A DNA stretch of 64,000 nt from NCBI GenBank assembly GCA_004123355.1, contig SCHM01000007.1, positions 930,001 through 994,000 on the forward strand, read 5' to 3'. The translations under genes were made by a program, and so were the position numbers. Numbering within the stretch: position 1 is the stretch's first letter; every line of letters begins with the position of its first letter. Below the pieces are notes generated by a model. It ran no database searches. It was not told the origin of the DNA and worked only from the letters and a program-made list of their open reading frames with translations. The DNA comes from Amphirosellinia nigrospora (taxonomy: Eukaryota > Ascomycota > Sordariomycetes > Xylariales > Xylariaceae). Positions 1-11,301 of this stretch are shown here, one piece after another.

Positions 1-1174
1 GTATACAGTCGGCTGCTCAGAATTCGGGTACTGAAACATCATGGTAGGTTTAGTAATACTAGCGAGGTAGTGCTGTGCTGATGCTCATAGGACGGTGTCA
101 TGATACAGAACTGCACACTATACCACAACACTACAAAAGGTAGAACGTTGTCAAGTCGAGCACTTGACTGCTTGCAGTTGACTATACGTGTACTGGACTC
201 GTGACAGACGGTTTCTGATCCGTGGTCGCTGCGTGTAAACCATGGGCGAAATCCGAGTTGGTTCACTGCTTGGAGATAACTCCACAATGTTACCGAGGGC
301 ATACTGATAGATCTGCTTACATTACGAAATATAATGTAGCGGGAGTACGCATCTATGCAAGCATAGATTTCGAACCCAAACTTTCGAAGCTTAAGGTAAC
401 CATCAAGACTCCACATAAAGTTCACTCCAGGCACAGAGAATTTCTTTTTTCAAAACGACCGGAGTTCTCTTCGGTGAGCTACTGCATCAGGCCATCGATT
501 GAGGTAGATAGTCCTCAGTTCATCTCGGCTAAGACCTAGCATTGTGTTTTGGCGAATATACGAATGGAATGTATTTCGGCCCATGTCAAGCATCTCGGAT
601 GTAACTCTTTCCTTTTCATCAATCCAACGCTCGACAGCATCGCGTAATTCTTGCTTGTCTTCTTCGTTATGAACACGACGCTTCATAGCATGGTCAAATC
701 GAAGACGAGTTAGTGTCGCTGGGCTGACTGGTGGAATATTCATAGACCGTATAACCATACAGATCTCTTGATCAGAAAAAATTTTCTCCAGAACCAATAC
801 TTTACTATTGGAACGAGGGAAGGATCATATGGTGGCGCATGTCGAGTCTCCCCCCATTCCGATAAGAGCCTTTCTATACCCCGTAGGGATGGGCGTAGGG
901 CCTCACGCTCGATTTCGATAAGATTTTTTATCTCCCGTACTTTGAATCCGGCATCCCAGTATTGCCTGATCTCGGCTTCGGCGGAACGAAGATGATACTC
1001 GTTTTTCATGAGGCCCCAGTCTACCAAGCGGCGTTGAAGGGTTCGAAGCGTGGGATGTATCCCATATATGCTGTGCAGCTTGTCTATAATTTCGGCCTGA
1101 GTTATGTTCTCTTCTATATACCAACTCTGAATTTGAATCCGGTAAACTTCAAGTAATACAAGCATTGTTAGCAT
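1..1174 (-). pseudogene. HTH plus rve integrase-type transposase, broken and cut by window edge
   Basis: Reads leftward from an ATG at 1174. The first ~110 residues carry a Clr5-like helix-turn-helix (ITQAEIIDKLHSIYGIH at about residues 24-40). A second HTH-like stretch follows (SDQEICMVIRSMN, about 770-730), then an integrase core at 39-434 with VNFMWSLDGYLKLRKFGFE, IDAYSRYI and SDHGSETV, which supply the first two acidic residues of a DDE-type site. This order is that of a common fungal integrase-type transposase family. The frame shifts near 740-800 and again near 440. A 111-bp solo LTR sits directly after the SDHGSETV motif. Beyond it the frame resumes at 95 and below but meets a TGA, where the family would have CGA or similar. 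The third acidic residue and the 3' end lie off the left edge. It is a dead copy; family assignment is confident, activity is excluded. Confidence 0.82.
96..206 (+). mobile_element. Solo LTR family A, copy 1 (111 bp)
   Basis: Begins TGTCATGATAC and ends CTCGTGACA, and is flanked by an exact 5-bp duplication GACGG (91-95 and 207-211). The same sequence recurs at 19581-19690 and, inverted, at 22709-22818. It contains an internal hairpin GTCAAGT-CGAGC-ACTTGAC. TG..CA ends with a 5-bp duplication are the signature of LTR insertion. About 110 bp is very short for an LTR, suggesting a TRIM-like non-autonomous family. This copy interrupts the integrase reading frame. Confidence 0.88.
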
Positions 1175-1614
1175 ATATGCACTTGATTTAATGGGAAATC
1201 AAGGGAAAAGGTACTACGTAGCCATGAAAGAAAGTTGGCCTACCCCTCAATAAAAGCCACAGGTTAAGATCTGTGACGGACAAAACGACGCCGTTGTCGC
1301 CATCTGGCTACAACGGTATATAGACTCCCACTCCGCGACACACCCCCAGTTTGACTAGGCTAAAGTACAGTACAGTCAAAGTGTCTGTAAACGCGGGCAT
1401 TTCGCCAGGGCCTCCCATTTTAGGGCTCACCTCTCTGCGCGTAAAGTTCGACTCCATACATGGACTTTGTCTACATGTATCCTCGCAGAATCGAACCCCT
1501 CAGTCGGGTAGGTCGGTACTACATCACAAAAGTGGTCTTAGGCGGAGTATGTTCTATATAGCGAACCGCTATGCCATTGCGCTAAAAAGCTCAAGAACGA
1601 ACCGGACTCATAAC
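1175..1614. other. Intergenic, no gene seen
   Basis: No convincing coding sequence. The minus strand at about 1480-1600 has a tRNA-like look (A-box-like TAGCGCAATGG, B-box-like GGTTCGATTC), but the stems do not pair, so it is at most a decayed tRNA or SINE. Confidence 0.4.
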
Positions 1615-1829
1615 TGTCACGTATTTGTGGATACGTGATAGCATAGGAAGTGAACCAGTGCACTCTCCAGAGGAGCTCAAGTAAAGTGTATTCGGATGAT
1701 CTAAAGTAGAAGTTCTATATACTTGGGATAAGTGTGTCAAGATCCTATATATAGTAAACGATCACTCGGACTATAGTTAGGGCGAGCCCCAGTCCCTGGG
1801 GCTCACCATAGACCCACTTATCCGTGACA
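1615..1829 (+). mobile_element. Solo LTR family B, copy 1 (215 bp)
   Basis: Begins TGTCACGTATTTGTGGATAC and ends CTTATCCGTGACA. It is nearly identical to 43527-43745 and to inverted copies near 54814-55028 and 63773-63993. It holds an inner inverted repeat GGGCGAGCCCCAGTCCCTGG/GGGGCTCACC. No matching 5-bp duplication is visible at this copy (ATAAC against AACCT), so one flank may have rearranged. Confidence 0.8.
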
Positions 1830-1973
1830 AACCTAAGCGGCATGCATATATGTCCCATACACGTACCGAAGGATAGGTCGCTGGTCGTTGAACTTCTGGC
1901 AAAGTTTAATCCATGCCTTCTCGTACGTAGCCTCGGTCTCGGCGAATACCACTTTTTTCCACAGCATAGAGAT

Positions 1974-2117
1974 TGCTGAAGTAATACTAGGTCAAGGAGT
2001 CACCACAGGTACTGTACAAGGGCACAAGGCATCCATCGTGTATATAAACAGGTCATCCACCTACTCTATAATAGTCAAGTAGCTGAATTGTACGCTTGTA
2101 TACCTTCCATTTTAGCA
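1974..2117. repeat. Dispersed ~145-bp repeat, copy 1
   Basis: Runs from TGCTGAAGTAATACTAGG to TTCCATTTTAGCA and matches 38673-38819 with few differences. The ends are weakly inverted (TGCTGAA against TGCTAAA on the other strand), hinting at a small inverted-repeat element. It overlaps the truncated end of the MULE reading frame, so it may instead be a shared piece of MULE sequence. No clear target duplication is seen. Confidence 0.7.
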
Positions 2118-3885
2118 GGGATGCCCTCATAGGTGTAAGGGACTTCGTTGTCGCCAGAAATAGCATCTTCAACGACAAGGTGTCTGTCGGATAAGCTTAA
2201 CTCCGCAGCTGGCCGGCTAGTAACAGCAGTATCGTCTTCATCGCTAGTATTGGAGCTACTACTATCGATACGATTGGTTACCCATTTCCGTTTAGCTTGA
2301 AGCAAAACGTTTGAGTTAATATGATGTATACAGAGCTGCTGCTGGCGGACGGAACTGGTTGTTTAATGCGGCTTTCATTGCTTTGTCGTAGTCAGTAATT
2401 ATAACATGTGGCGGGCGTATATCAGACTGTCTCATAAGCTCGCGAATACCTTCCGCTAAAAACTAGAAGCCTTCTGCCCTTCGTTATTAATGAGATCAAA
2501 CGCAGCATTAAAAACGGTCCCTGGGCAGGTCTAACTGGTTGCTTGGAACAAAGGGAGCTTGAATCGGTTGGTTTTATATGTATTATTAAAGCTTAAAATC
2601 TGTGGAAATCGTTTCTACATCTCAATGCGATACGAAAAGGTCCAACCCAATCCAACCAGACGGAACTCGTCTTCATCGTCCCATTTCACCAGGTAAGGAA
2701 CCTGTTCTTCGTCAAACGCCTTGATTAAAGCTGCAGTTGGATTATACCCGGCAAGCCGTTCTCGTTGGATAAGGCTCCGAGCATTATAAATATCCCGTTG
2801 CGTAAAAACAGACCCTTCGTGTTGTTCTTCGACAATACTCCGTACATCGCAAGCTCGTATACCAACACGGCGACTGGTGATTGCAACAGTGTCCCGTACG
2901 GTGGCAGTAAGCCGCCGGTGAGACGGATGTGCCGAGGGATCTGGGCTTGGGCCGTGATTATGCTCGTATGTTTTTCATTATTGTGGGCTTGTAAAAACCA
3001 ATTATCTTGGTCTAAAGACTTCGCAATAATTATCTATTGGTAATCTGTTTTTCTGGATTTCCGTTAACGAATCCTAGCGCCCCTAGCCTCCCTAGGTTTC
3101 CCGAATCGGTCACATTGTATTGAAAACCGAATCAAACGCTGCTTATATTTATAGCTGTGTCGTTTAACAACACCAAAGTTGTTGCTTTTCGCAAACTGTT
3201 TAACGTGGCCGAAGAGCGCGTCGGGCGTAGGAAATGGGTCGCCTGGGATAGGTGGGTTAGGGATCTGATCTATAGATGAGGACGAGGAGCGTTGGTCGGC
3301 TAACGAGGTGCTTGATTGTCTCGATGCTATTCTAGGTGGCCGAGATAAACCTGGCAAAGATGCTCCATGGGACTCTTGCCTAGTGGGCCGCGGGATAGGC
3401 GAGTATGACATTGAACTCCTCGGGGATGTGTGAGGCGGTGAGTAAGGGGGCGGAGATTCATAGCTTTCGGAATTTAGCGGCGATAATCCCCATGTTTCTC
3501 GCCACTGGCGTACGCGTTCATATGACTGTACTAGGTTTACGGACAGTCGCCGGCCTTCTCCGATAACCTGTCTAACAATTCGGAGGGACGATTCGAATTG
3601 CTCTCTTGTTGCTGTGGGAGGCAATGGTTCACGATACGATTCGGCAGATAGTTGACTTTCCGACGAGTACACGGACGGGGCCGGGGTGCCAGCTTCGATA
3701 GTATCGCGCTCCCTTGGTGGCGGGCCAGGTAAAGGCACGGTAACTGTCTGCTCTCGCCCGCCCCCATTGTAATCGTTGACTAAAAATATTTCCTGATCTT
3801 CACGCATCACCCAGTCTGTCTCGCCAAGTCTTTCACGGCCGAGGGGACCAGGAACAGTACTAAACACATGGGATAGGAAGCGAAG
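2075..3885 (-). pseudogene. MULE (Mutator-like) transposase, truncated and frameshifted
   Basis: Reads leftward. The N-terminal ~205 residues are Pro/Ser-rich and disordered. Then comes a FAR1-type DNA-binding domain (FGHVKQFAKSNNFGVVKRHS, IQCDRFGK) at about 3060-3250. Further left, in shifted frames, lie the middle region (QRDIYNARSLIQRERL) and the MULE transposase core (ILSFNNTYKTNRFKLPLFQ, then LCIHHINSNVLLQAKRKW at about 2270-2330). FAR1 plus MULE core is the standard fungal MULE architecture. At least two frameshifts and several stops (for example TAG after FSYRIEM and after LFQATS) kill it. The C-terminal third, including the SWIM zinc finger expected in the family, is missing and replaced by the repeat at 1974-2117. 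No clean start codon is visible: the open frame runs upstream of 3867 without ATG. Confidence 0.85.
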
Positions 3886-4324
3886 AGGTTACCAAGCGCG
3901 TTATTGTCGCCAAGCCCATAGTAGGCCGGAGCACTGACACCACTGCTGCTCGTTGAAGGTGTCGGCGTGGCGGTACTCGGTGTACCCGATCGACTTCGTA
4001 ATAGAGGCGGTCGGAAGGGGGATTGACGCGACGTGCGTTGCCTTTTCTGACGATGTGGCAGGTCATCTAGAGTAAGAGATCGCCCACGAGATGGCTGAGA
4101 TTAAGTGGGCTGAGACATAGTCTGATAGGAATAAGTGTTGATGATTCCGAATAATAGTGCAGAAGTAAAGATCGTGAGAATTGTTGTGTGATGATTCTGA
4201 GCGATGGTATAAAGGAAGAGATCGTGAGATTTGTTGTAGATTAAGCGCGATATATAAGGTCGGCGTGATTGTATAAAATATGAGATTGGGGACGACGGGA
4301 AGCACTAACAATTAATTTTTGGAC
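3886..4324. other. Upstream of MULE relic, no independent gene
   Basis: Probable 5' flank or N-terminal remnant of the MULE copy. An open minus-strand frame at 3860-4066 may be a frameshifted start of the same protein. AT-rich at 4080-4320. Nothing else supported. Confidence 0.4.
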
Positions 4325-5027
4325 CAATGGGAAGGCTGGAAATCTCATGCCCCCTAAGGTCATGCCCCCGTATGCCCCCGTGCCAGCGGAAATCCTATTC
4401 GGATTCCTCCCGCGAGGTCCCTTCGACCAACCTACCACGCGGCAGAAATACGATTACAAGGATGCTCAAGAACGAGTAGACTGGATCCAACAAAGCCATA
4501 AAGAGGTTGCCCAGCTCCTAAATCACAACAACGAGCAGCATGCTAAGTGATACAACAAGGGCAGAAAAGTACACAGTTTTCAGGTGGATGAGCTAGTGAT
4601 GCTATCGACAAGGAATATCAATCAACAACCACCAAGCGTGAAACTACATATTGGATAGGTACCCGGGATCCTTCGGGATGTTAAAAGTGGTGGGGATAAC
4701 TCTATGGCTCATAAGCTGGAATTACCCAGCACTTATAAGATGTAGCATACGTTCCCCATTAGCCTGCCGGAGCCTTACAGGCACCGGGAGGGCGAGCCGG
4801 TACACCCAGCCCAGGAACCAATGGCTATACAAGGAGACGACATCTACACTGTCGAGCAGATCCTCGCGCATAGGGGTCCTTGCGAAAACGGGAATACTTA
4901 GTGCGCTGGCAAGGTTATACCAGCAAGGACGATTCGTAGGTGGCTAGGGAAGATATAGGCACAGGCATACGGAACGACTACGAGGCTAAGTCGCAGGTAA
5001 GAGGAAAGAGAAGTTCCGATTTATGAT
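4325..5027 (+). pseudogene. Ty3/gypsy pol 3' fragment: integrase tail plus chromodomain
   Basis: Decoded across frames, this encodes the GPY/F-type integrase tail (EILFGFLPRGPFDQPTTRQK, DELVMLSTRNIN, then a shifted YKLELPSTYK and LPEPYRHREGEPVHPAQEP). A chromodomain follows (IYTVEQILAHR, then LVRWQGYTSKDDS, with TAG where the conserved Trp belongs). That order is the C-terminus of chromovirus Ty3/gypsy polyproteins. Stops and frameshifts show it is dead; the upstream integrase core, RT and gag are absent. The LTR at 6502 is in the same orientation and could be its 3' LTR, displaced by later sequence. Confidence 0.85.
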
Positions 5028-6485
5028 TAATTTAAGAAAAAAACAAGAAAAAAAAAACAACACGAGAAATTGATTGGCCCTACGGCCCCGGCGACCCCCT
5101 GGCGACCCCCCCTCCCAAAAACCAAAACTACTCGTCTACCTCGTCGCCATTGTTGTTGTTGTTGTCGTCGTCGTAGTCGGAGTCTGGCGCCTCGAGGGCG
5201 GCATGGTGCTTAACATCTATTTAGCAGGTACCCACTGGGTATATAACATATCTAGGACAAAATCACTTACCACCTTGTGAAAGGCATCTTTGAGGAGACT
5301 GAGGTGCTCCTCAATAGCCCGAAGGCTCTCCCCTGCTGCTTAGCAGCGGCAGCGTTGGTCTCGGCGGCGGTGGCGAGACCGTTCGGGCGAGGAGCTTGCG
5401 CTCCCGTGGCTCTATAGCGGCTTCGGTGTCGGCGGCGGTTGCCTTCTCGGCGGACATTGCCGACCGATTCTTCTTGGCCTGCAAGGCCCGGCGCACCGAC
5501 AGCTGACTTGCCTTGATGGCCTACCTAGCCGTTAGCTCGGCGCCTAGCAGGGGGGCATATGCTCTATCCACTTACATCGGTCAATTTCACCGCCCCAACG
5601 AGGAGACGGGCAAGCTTAATGCCCGCGCCTTAAGAGGGCCGGTGGGCTATATTTGTTTCGTGTTAGCTGCACCGCAGCTATCTAGCGGGGACGGCATGGG
5701 TTACTAACTCCGTAACAGCCTTTGTTGAGGCCCTTGCATCGCGAGCATTTAGCGCTCGCCGCTAACAAACGATTAGTCATGGTAACCTAACAGCGAGCCA
5801 GGTGCTAGGCGCAGGGCGTATAGCTATCTAGTATACTTACTGGCGGTGTCCTCGCAAACGACAACGGGGCCTCCAGCCCATTTAGACATATTATCCAGGC
5901 AGCGGCAGCAGGGACGGGCGACTAGCAAGAGGTTAGCCGCAGGGTCGCCTGTGGCCAGCTAGCAGTCACTTACGACATGATGGTGATGGTGATGGTGGTG
6001 ATGGTGGCGGCGGTGGTGGTAGCGGCGGTGGTAATGTGTGGAATATCTGATACACTCGTTAACCAAATGTCCCCTCAAACTATCATAGCCGGAGACTCAC
6101 TGGTACGCCTCAGGAGAAGCACTTATAAGTTATCAAAAGAACTACACCACCAGCAACCCCCGATTAACCACAGATACACACACAGAGGATGGGGGAACTC
6201 ACGAAGGCGGAGATGGTAAGGGCGAAAGAAGAAAAAGAGAGAAAAAGAGAAAGGGACTGCCTTTGGAATTCTAAGAGATATATCTCCCTGCACACGCGCG
6301 GGCTACCTACGTACCTACTTAGGTACTTAGCCTCGGGCTCTCAACCCCCTCTAACCCCCCAGCTATTTACCAGCTACCAGGCTATATACCTAGGTACCTA
6401 CGTGCTCCAGGTACAACCTGTTACCTACGGACCAACACTCACGATATCTGGGGCTGCTCTCTCTATGCCTTAAGGACAAGGCATT
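5028..6485. other. Non-coding stretch with low-complexity DNA
   Basis: No gene recognised. Minus-strand frame 5311-5496 is Ala/Pro-rich and looks spurious. Contains A-rich tracts (5035-5062), a GAT/GGT microsatellite (5977-6034) and TACCTAGGTA-type palindromes around 6300-6400. Confidence 0.4.
5977..6034. repeat. GATGGT/GGCGGT imperfect trinucleotide microsatellite
   Basis: Imperfect GAT-GGT then GGC-GGT trinucleotide array directly visible on the plus strand. Confidence 0.9.
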
Positions 6486-6501
6486 CGAAGGGGGGATATT
6501 C
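6486..6501 (+). other. Polypurine-tract-like sequence before LTR
   Basis: GAAGGGGGGATATTC immediately precedes the TGTCAGG start of the LTR, the expected place for the plus-strand priming tract of a Ty3/gypsy element. Confidence 0.55.
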
Positions 6502-6691
6502 TGTCAGGTGACAGGGTTATATGTGGCTAGTAGGTCTAGTAGATAGAGATCAGGTATATAAGGACCCGCAGCCTCCCCGAGTAATAAGAAAAGGTTCAGG
6601 AATTAACAACATTAAGCCCTTACCACTATACTTCTACTTACCAGAGACCTATCGGTGACCGTATTTCACTCTGGAGCCTAACCACCTGACA
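6502..6691 (+). mobile_element. Probable 3' LTR of a Ty3/gypsy element (190 bp)
   Basis: Starts TGTCAGGTG and ends CACCTGACA, giving a 9-bp perfect inverted terminus. It has a TATA-like GTATATAAGGACC about 55 bp in and is preceded by a purine tract. The flanks TATTC and CGTGG do not match, which agrees with a 3' LTR of a longer element rather than a solo LTR. Confidence 0.75.
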
Positions 6692-6906
6692 CGTGGTATC
6701 TCGGATATTTTGTCCCTAGGTGGTTCTGAACGAACAGACTGGAAAGGCTGAAGGAGTCGAATCGGCGGCTAACAATTCCCTTTCCTACAGCACCAGTACC
6801 TAAGTATGCTATTCAAGCTGGCCACGAGTATCGATGTTACGTACCTAATGTATGTAGAGCTAGCCACTCGCAGCGCCTGGGTCTACGCCTTTCCTCCCCT
6901 CGCGCT

Positions 6907-7225
6907 TTCCACACACCTTCCGTATAGAATCTCTGCGGGCCTTAAAATCTACATCCCTTTGAACTGAACCTCTGCGGATCTTAAAAAATCCTTTTGACCT
7001 CAAGAACCTTGACCCAGACTTTAAGCTCCCTTACCAGCCTTTTCTGCGCTTGAAGTACGCCGACGCCATTAAATGGTTACAGGAATATAATATCCTCCAC
7101 GACGAAGGCTAACCTTACACTTTTGTTGATGATATTACCGAAGCCGCCAAGCGACAAATGACCGATATAATTGACAAGCCGATATTTTGACCTCTGCAGA
7201 CCTTAACCTCTATATCCTTTGACCT
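6907..7225 (+). repeat. Three copies of a CTCTGCRGRYCTTAA motif around an AsnRS fragment
   Basis: Similar units lie at about 6930-6968 (CTCTGCGGGCCTTAAAATC), 6970-7000 (CTCTGCGGATCTTAA) and 7192-7230 (CTCTGCAGACCTTAACCTC), each followed by a CCTTTGA-type stretch. Two lie before and one after the AsnRS-derived piece. Origin unknown. Confidence 0.6.
7011..7190 (+). pseudogene. Asparaginyl-tRNA synthetase fragment
   Basis: About 59 residues in one frame with LRLKYADAIKWLQEYNI, an internal TGA/TAA-type stop after HDEG, then PYTFVDDITEAA and KRQMTDIIDKPIF. This matches the stretch of class II cytosolic AsnRS between motif 2 and motif 3 (family pattern RLKYADAI..L.., FGDDI.EA.ER.MTD.I..PIF). The family is about 550 residues; only this piece is present, bounded by short repeats, with no start codon, splice context or catalytic motifs. 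It is a displaced fragment of a housekeeping gene, not a working enzyme. The capture mechanism is not visible. Confidence 0.82.
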
Positions 7226-7240
7226 GAACCACCGCGCGCC

Positions 7241-10200
7241 ATGGCTAATCCCCGCCAATGGAGCACGGAAAGGTTAATTGAGGAACTGAACACCTGGTGC
7301 ACTAATAAACAGCAACATTTGGAGAGGATTTTGTGGATCGATTGCGCATCCAAGGGGTCGATGGCATCACTTTCCTCGAGGCAGCAATGGACGAGATGCA
7401 ATTCTTCGACCGTCTCGGACTATCTACCCTAAAGCAAACAGGCACATATCGTCGAATCCGTCAAGACTTCAATCAGCGAGTCTTTCAATGCCAGTCAGGC
7501 CCAAGCGGACCAACAGCGATATCACGTGTCACACCTACCGGCCCTCCCAGTTCGCAAGTGTACCCTCCTATCTCAGACCAGACCATAATGTAAGTCATTA
7601 TTGGAAAAAAAAAAAAGAAAACTACCTAGGTATATTAACTCTATTTCCAGTAGCAATAAATCGGGAGCAGTCTGCTACCCAGCACCTGGCCCAGTCTCTA
7701 TTGGATCAGAGGTTTCTGCCGGCTTAGGAAAACATAGACGCTCGGGAAGTCCAAAGAAAGTCGCCAAAGAGGTTGAAATTGCACTAACGGTTGAAACATT
7801 CGGTCATCAGCATTCCAACAAACGCGTAAAGCAGGAGCCAACCCGCATCGAGATTGACCTCACGATGTCAGACGATGATGTACTATTTTCATTCCCAGTC
7901 TCGAACCCGACGGTGCTATGGATGGTACGTGTGCCGTTGTTAATGATGTTAATACTAACTGTAGAGGTGATACTATAGTTATTGATGGTGGCAGCCGTGT
8001 CGATATGGCCAAAATCTCGATCCTCCATACATTAACAGCGGGAAGGGACGTCCCAATGTTAACTTGCAGAACAATGCTACAACCTCGCCAGATACATTCA
8101 ACTTGGACTATGATCCCAACCTTGTTCCGGCGTACCGAGGTCGTTATGCAAACCGAGATATTTCCGAAGATCAATGGAAAGAAATATGTCGGATGTTCCG
8201 ATGCTCACCAACCACCAAATCTATAAAACTTCCGGGTTTCACCAGGGAGCTTTTCGGATATCAGCTACACGCTGTTTGGTGGATGTTAACACAATTGCCA
8301 TTACGCAACATATGGGGCGGTTGCTTAGGTGATGCAATGGGGCTTGGCAAAACGACCGAAGTATTGGCGACTTGGGCTATTTTTGCGATGATAAAGTGTA
8401 ATCACCGCGAAGTTCAGTCATTTTGGAGATCTGGGAAAACAAGAGGTGGACGACAACACTTACCTGATGACGCACCGGATGATGCTCGTTGTCCCAGCCA
8501 GGGTATATCTCCGTATCCAACGAATGTACGTGTGTTAAGTCCAGGCCGCCATTTAAAATCGCAACCCGAATACCGGACTTCCCAACTATTTGTGTAGTAC
8601 CACCTGCCCTTATTAGTTCATGGACTGGCGAGTTCGATAAAACCTTCGACAAGCAACACCAATTCGTACGATCTCTTATTATAAGCACACCACATCACCA
8701 GTACAAAGACAGTGAACATTTCCACGACAAATCACGTGTCGCCGATAGTTCTGCACCGGTTGTGGAGGTCACCGAGGGGTCCGTGAGCCTCGACGAAAGC
8801 CAAGCGGAAGAACTGGAAACCTGTATCAATCCCGACCAAGATCGTGCAAATACATGATACTTGTAAGCCAACATGGAATAAGCCAACTACATAGCCAATA
8901 TTTCGATACGAAGAACAACATCCAGACACTAGGTGCGGCATTCGTTTTCTTCGATGAGTTCCATCGGTACTACGGCACGGGAAATTCCGAAACCGCGCCA
9001 TTCGCCTCCTTCAACAGATTACAGAGGACACCTCGGCATTCAATGAGCCATCAGCCTTCGTACTATCCGGATCTATACCCTTGAACGGTCCAATACTGCT
9101 TACCAACATTGTTCGTCACCATCTCCAATGCATGCGTCTACAACCAGCCGAAAAGTGGGAAAAGGCTCTAGAGAGGCAGAGAAGCCCATGATCGGGGTGT
9201 TACAGACGAAATGGAACTGCGAAACCTACAGAATGACTACAATTACTTGGTAAAGCATGGAAAGAGAGCCGACCAAGATAAAAAATCCAGAAAGAGGTAC
9301 AAAAACGCGAGCAGGCCTTAATCGAACTTGAGAAAAGTCTAGTGCCTCAGATCGTAATGGCTCGTCAGAATCTCGACTGTTTCCGAGGACAACAAATCGG
9401 ACACGGAAGTCGGAACGTTAAACCAACTATACGTTTATGTGCAACAGCAGAAGGTGATGCTAAAGCTTCGACGAACCAGCTAACGACCCAAATCCACGAA
9501 AGTGTTCAACTTATATATGATAACCGGTTGCAACAATGGAAAGATGGTGGTGCCGATGGACCAGCGCCAACCAAAATGAGTGTAGAAGATGAACTTTTCA
9601 AGCAGGGAAATAATATCGACGATCAACTAAATGCACTAAACCAAACGTTGTCAACAGCTAGCGATATGTTAACGCGCCCTTGGCGGGCTCTATTACTTGG
9701 TCGAACATTCCCGTATCTAGTACATCTTTTGATGCAAAAGACTATTTCGGTTAATGAAACACTACACTATCAGCAAGTCAATAAATATGGGATGAACGCT
9801 TGCAAAGCATTCTTTGACAGCCAACACAACAAACGCGAAGAGATGGTGAATATCCTGCAGCAATCGCCACTTTAAACATTGTCGGGCGCTCGCTCACCAG
9901 TCTCTCAAGTACCAGCAGTTAAAGTTGCTCATTGACCAGATGTTATCATATAGAGGCCGACCATCAACAGTTGATGATCCCGGCCCTAAAGACGGAACCA
10001 ACATTCGTCATATGCTCGTGTTTACGGATTCGCCGGTATCACTATTTGTCACGTATATGCTTATAGCCAGAGATTACCACAACGCCACTGTAATATGCCT
10101 GAATGCCGACGTAAAGCAAACCGACTCAAAATCATCCTCGGATTACAGCCGCAGTGGAATTCAGGACTTAGTTAATGCTCCATGCACAAATGAGTCGCCG

Positions 10201-10670
10201 AACTTAATTATCGTTACTTCATATGCTATATCTGCATGTGGTTTAAATTTGCAGAGAGCGAACTACTGCATTTTAATGGAAGCCGCTTCTCTATCAAGTG
10301 ACGAGGCTCAGGCAGGATCAAGAGTTGACCGCCTAGGGCAAGACATGAACCAGTGATCGTAGCGCTTCGCAGTTCAGATAACCTGGTGGAGGTAGTTCGA
10401 CTACGCCACAGGGCCAATCATGATGCGTTGAATAATCTCAAGAACGAGGGCATTCCGTGGCGAAGTCTTTTGTCTGCCCCTAAAACGACAGGAATCATGA
10501 TTTTGGAACCATTTCGGATTTCGGATTCGGATCTGTTAGCATTGATTCGGAGTAGCTCGACGGAGAGTTGCCGTGTTAGGAAAAACATGCTCTATATGTC
10601 TCAAAAACTAGATAAGCCAAGTAACCCAATTGTACTAAGATCGCAGAAGATCAGAAATGTATTTACATAA
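7241..10670 (+). pseudogene. SNF2-like DEAD-box ATPase/helicase, multiply frameshifted
   Basis: Starts at ATG 7241 (MANPRQWSTERLIEELNTW). After an N-terminal domain and a basic/acidic linker come SNF2 motifs in order. A Q-like region is LPGFTRELFGYQLHAVWWML. Walker A is GDAMGLGKTTEVLATW (~8330-8380), motif Ia is VVPPALISSWTGEF (~8600) and motif II is VFFDEFHRYYG (~8945-8975). The C-terminal lobe has LNADVKQ, SYAISACGLNLQRA and motif VI QAGSRVDRLGQ (~10310-10340). A canonical intron lies at 7590-7650. Frames change near 7325, 7910, 8050, 8410-8490, 8860, 9085, 9190-9340, 9875 and 10355, too many for introns. All core motifs are still readable, so decay is recent. Similar SNF2-type proteins with divergent N-termini are typical of fungal accessory regions; the exact role is unknown. 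Confidence 0.82.
7590..7650 (+). other. Spliceosomal intron in the SNF2-like gene (61 bp)
   Basis: GTAAGT donor and TTTCCAG acceptor. Removing it joins the upstream frame (ISDQTI) to the downstream frame (SNKSGAV) with no shift, so the locus once was a spliced nuclear gene. Confidence 0.8.
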
Positions 10671-11301
10671 TTATGAACTTCCGACAGACCTGTCAAGTAT
10701 TACTCTTTATAAAAAACCGAGGCTGAAGACTAAGGATGCCTGCGGTCAAGACATGCACTATACACTTTTGTCATAAGTAGTTGCTAAACACTGTAGGTAC
10801 GTAGCCAAGTTTCCTAGGCGTAACCCGCGAGACATGCGAGTCATGAAGCACTTCGCCGAGGTCAGCGGCCGCGGGATCACGGCCACGCACAAAAGGGAAG
10901 CCAGGAACAGGGGATCAGACCAGACAAAGAGACTCCCTCCACATAGTCATATAGTCACATAGAGCCCACAGAGATAGTTTTACTAGTTCTCCGTGCAACA
11001 ACAAATGTCTACACCCTACCCCTGCAAGGTCTGTGACAGGGGACAATGGCCACGGGAGGACGACAATACTCAGAGTAAGAAACAAAATGCGGCGGTTTTC
11101 TAGTGTGTGGGTGCGGGAAATGCACTTCAACATCGCCGACGAGGTTGAAAGTCAACAGCGCCGGTAAGTCGTATCGAATCCAGCGTCCGTGTTCTATAAC
11201 CGCACGACACAAGCAGGTGTACTAACTAGAACACGACGGTGATCACTACAAACATGACGGGTACCGCGTGGACGCAACGAATCTGCTGAACAATCGCTGC
11301 T
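10671..11301. other. Spacer, no gene recognised
   Basis: Short open frames only. The right half may be the 3' end of the adjacent LINE relic, but no RNase H or endonuclease motif is readable. Confidence 0.35.

Noticed and set aside
1480-1600. tRNA gene on the minus strand
   Set aside because: A- and B-box-like words are present but T-stem and acceptor stem do not pair and the spacing is about 110 bp without a recognisable intron.
5311-5496. Short Ala/Pro-rich minus-strand gene
   Set aside because: Low complexity, no start context, no continuation.
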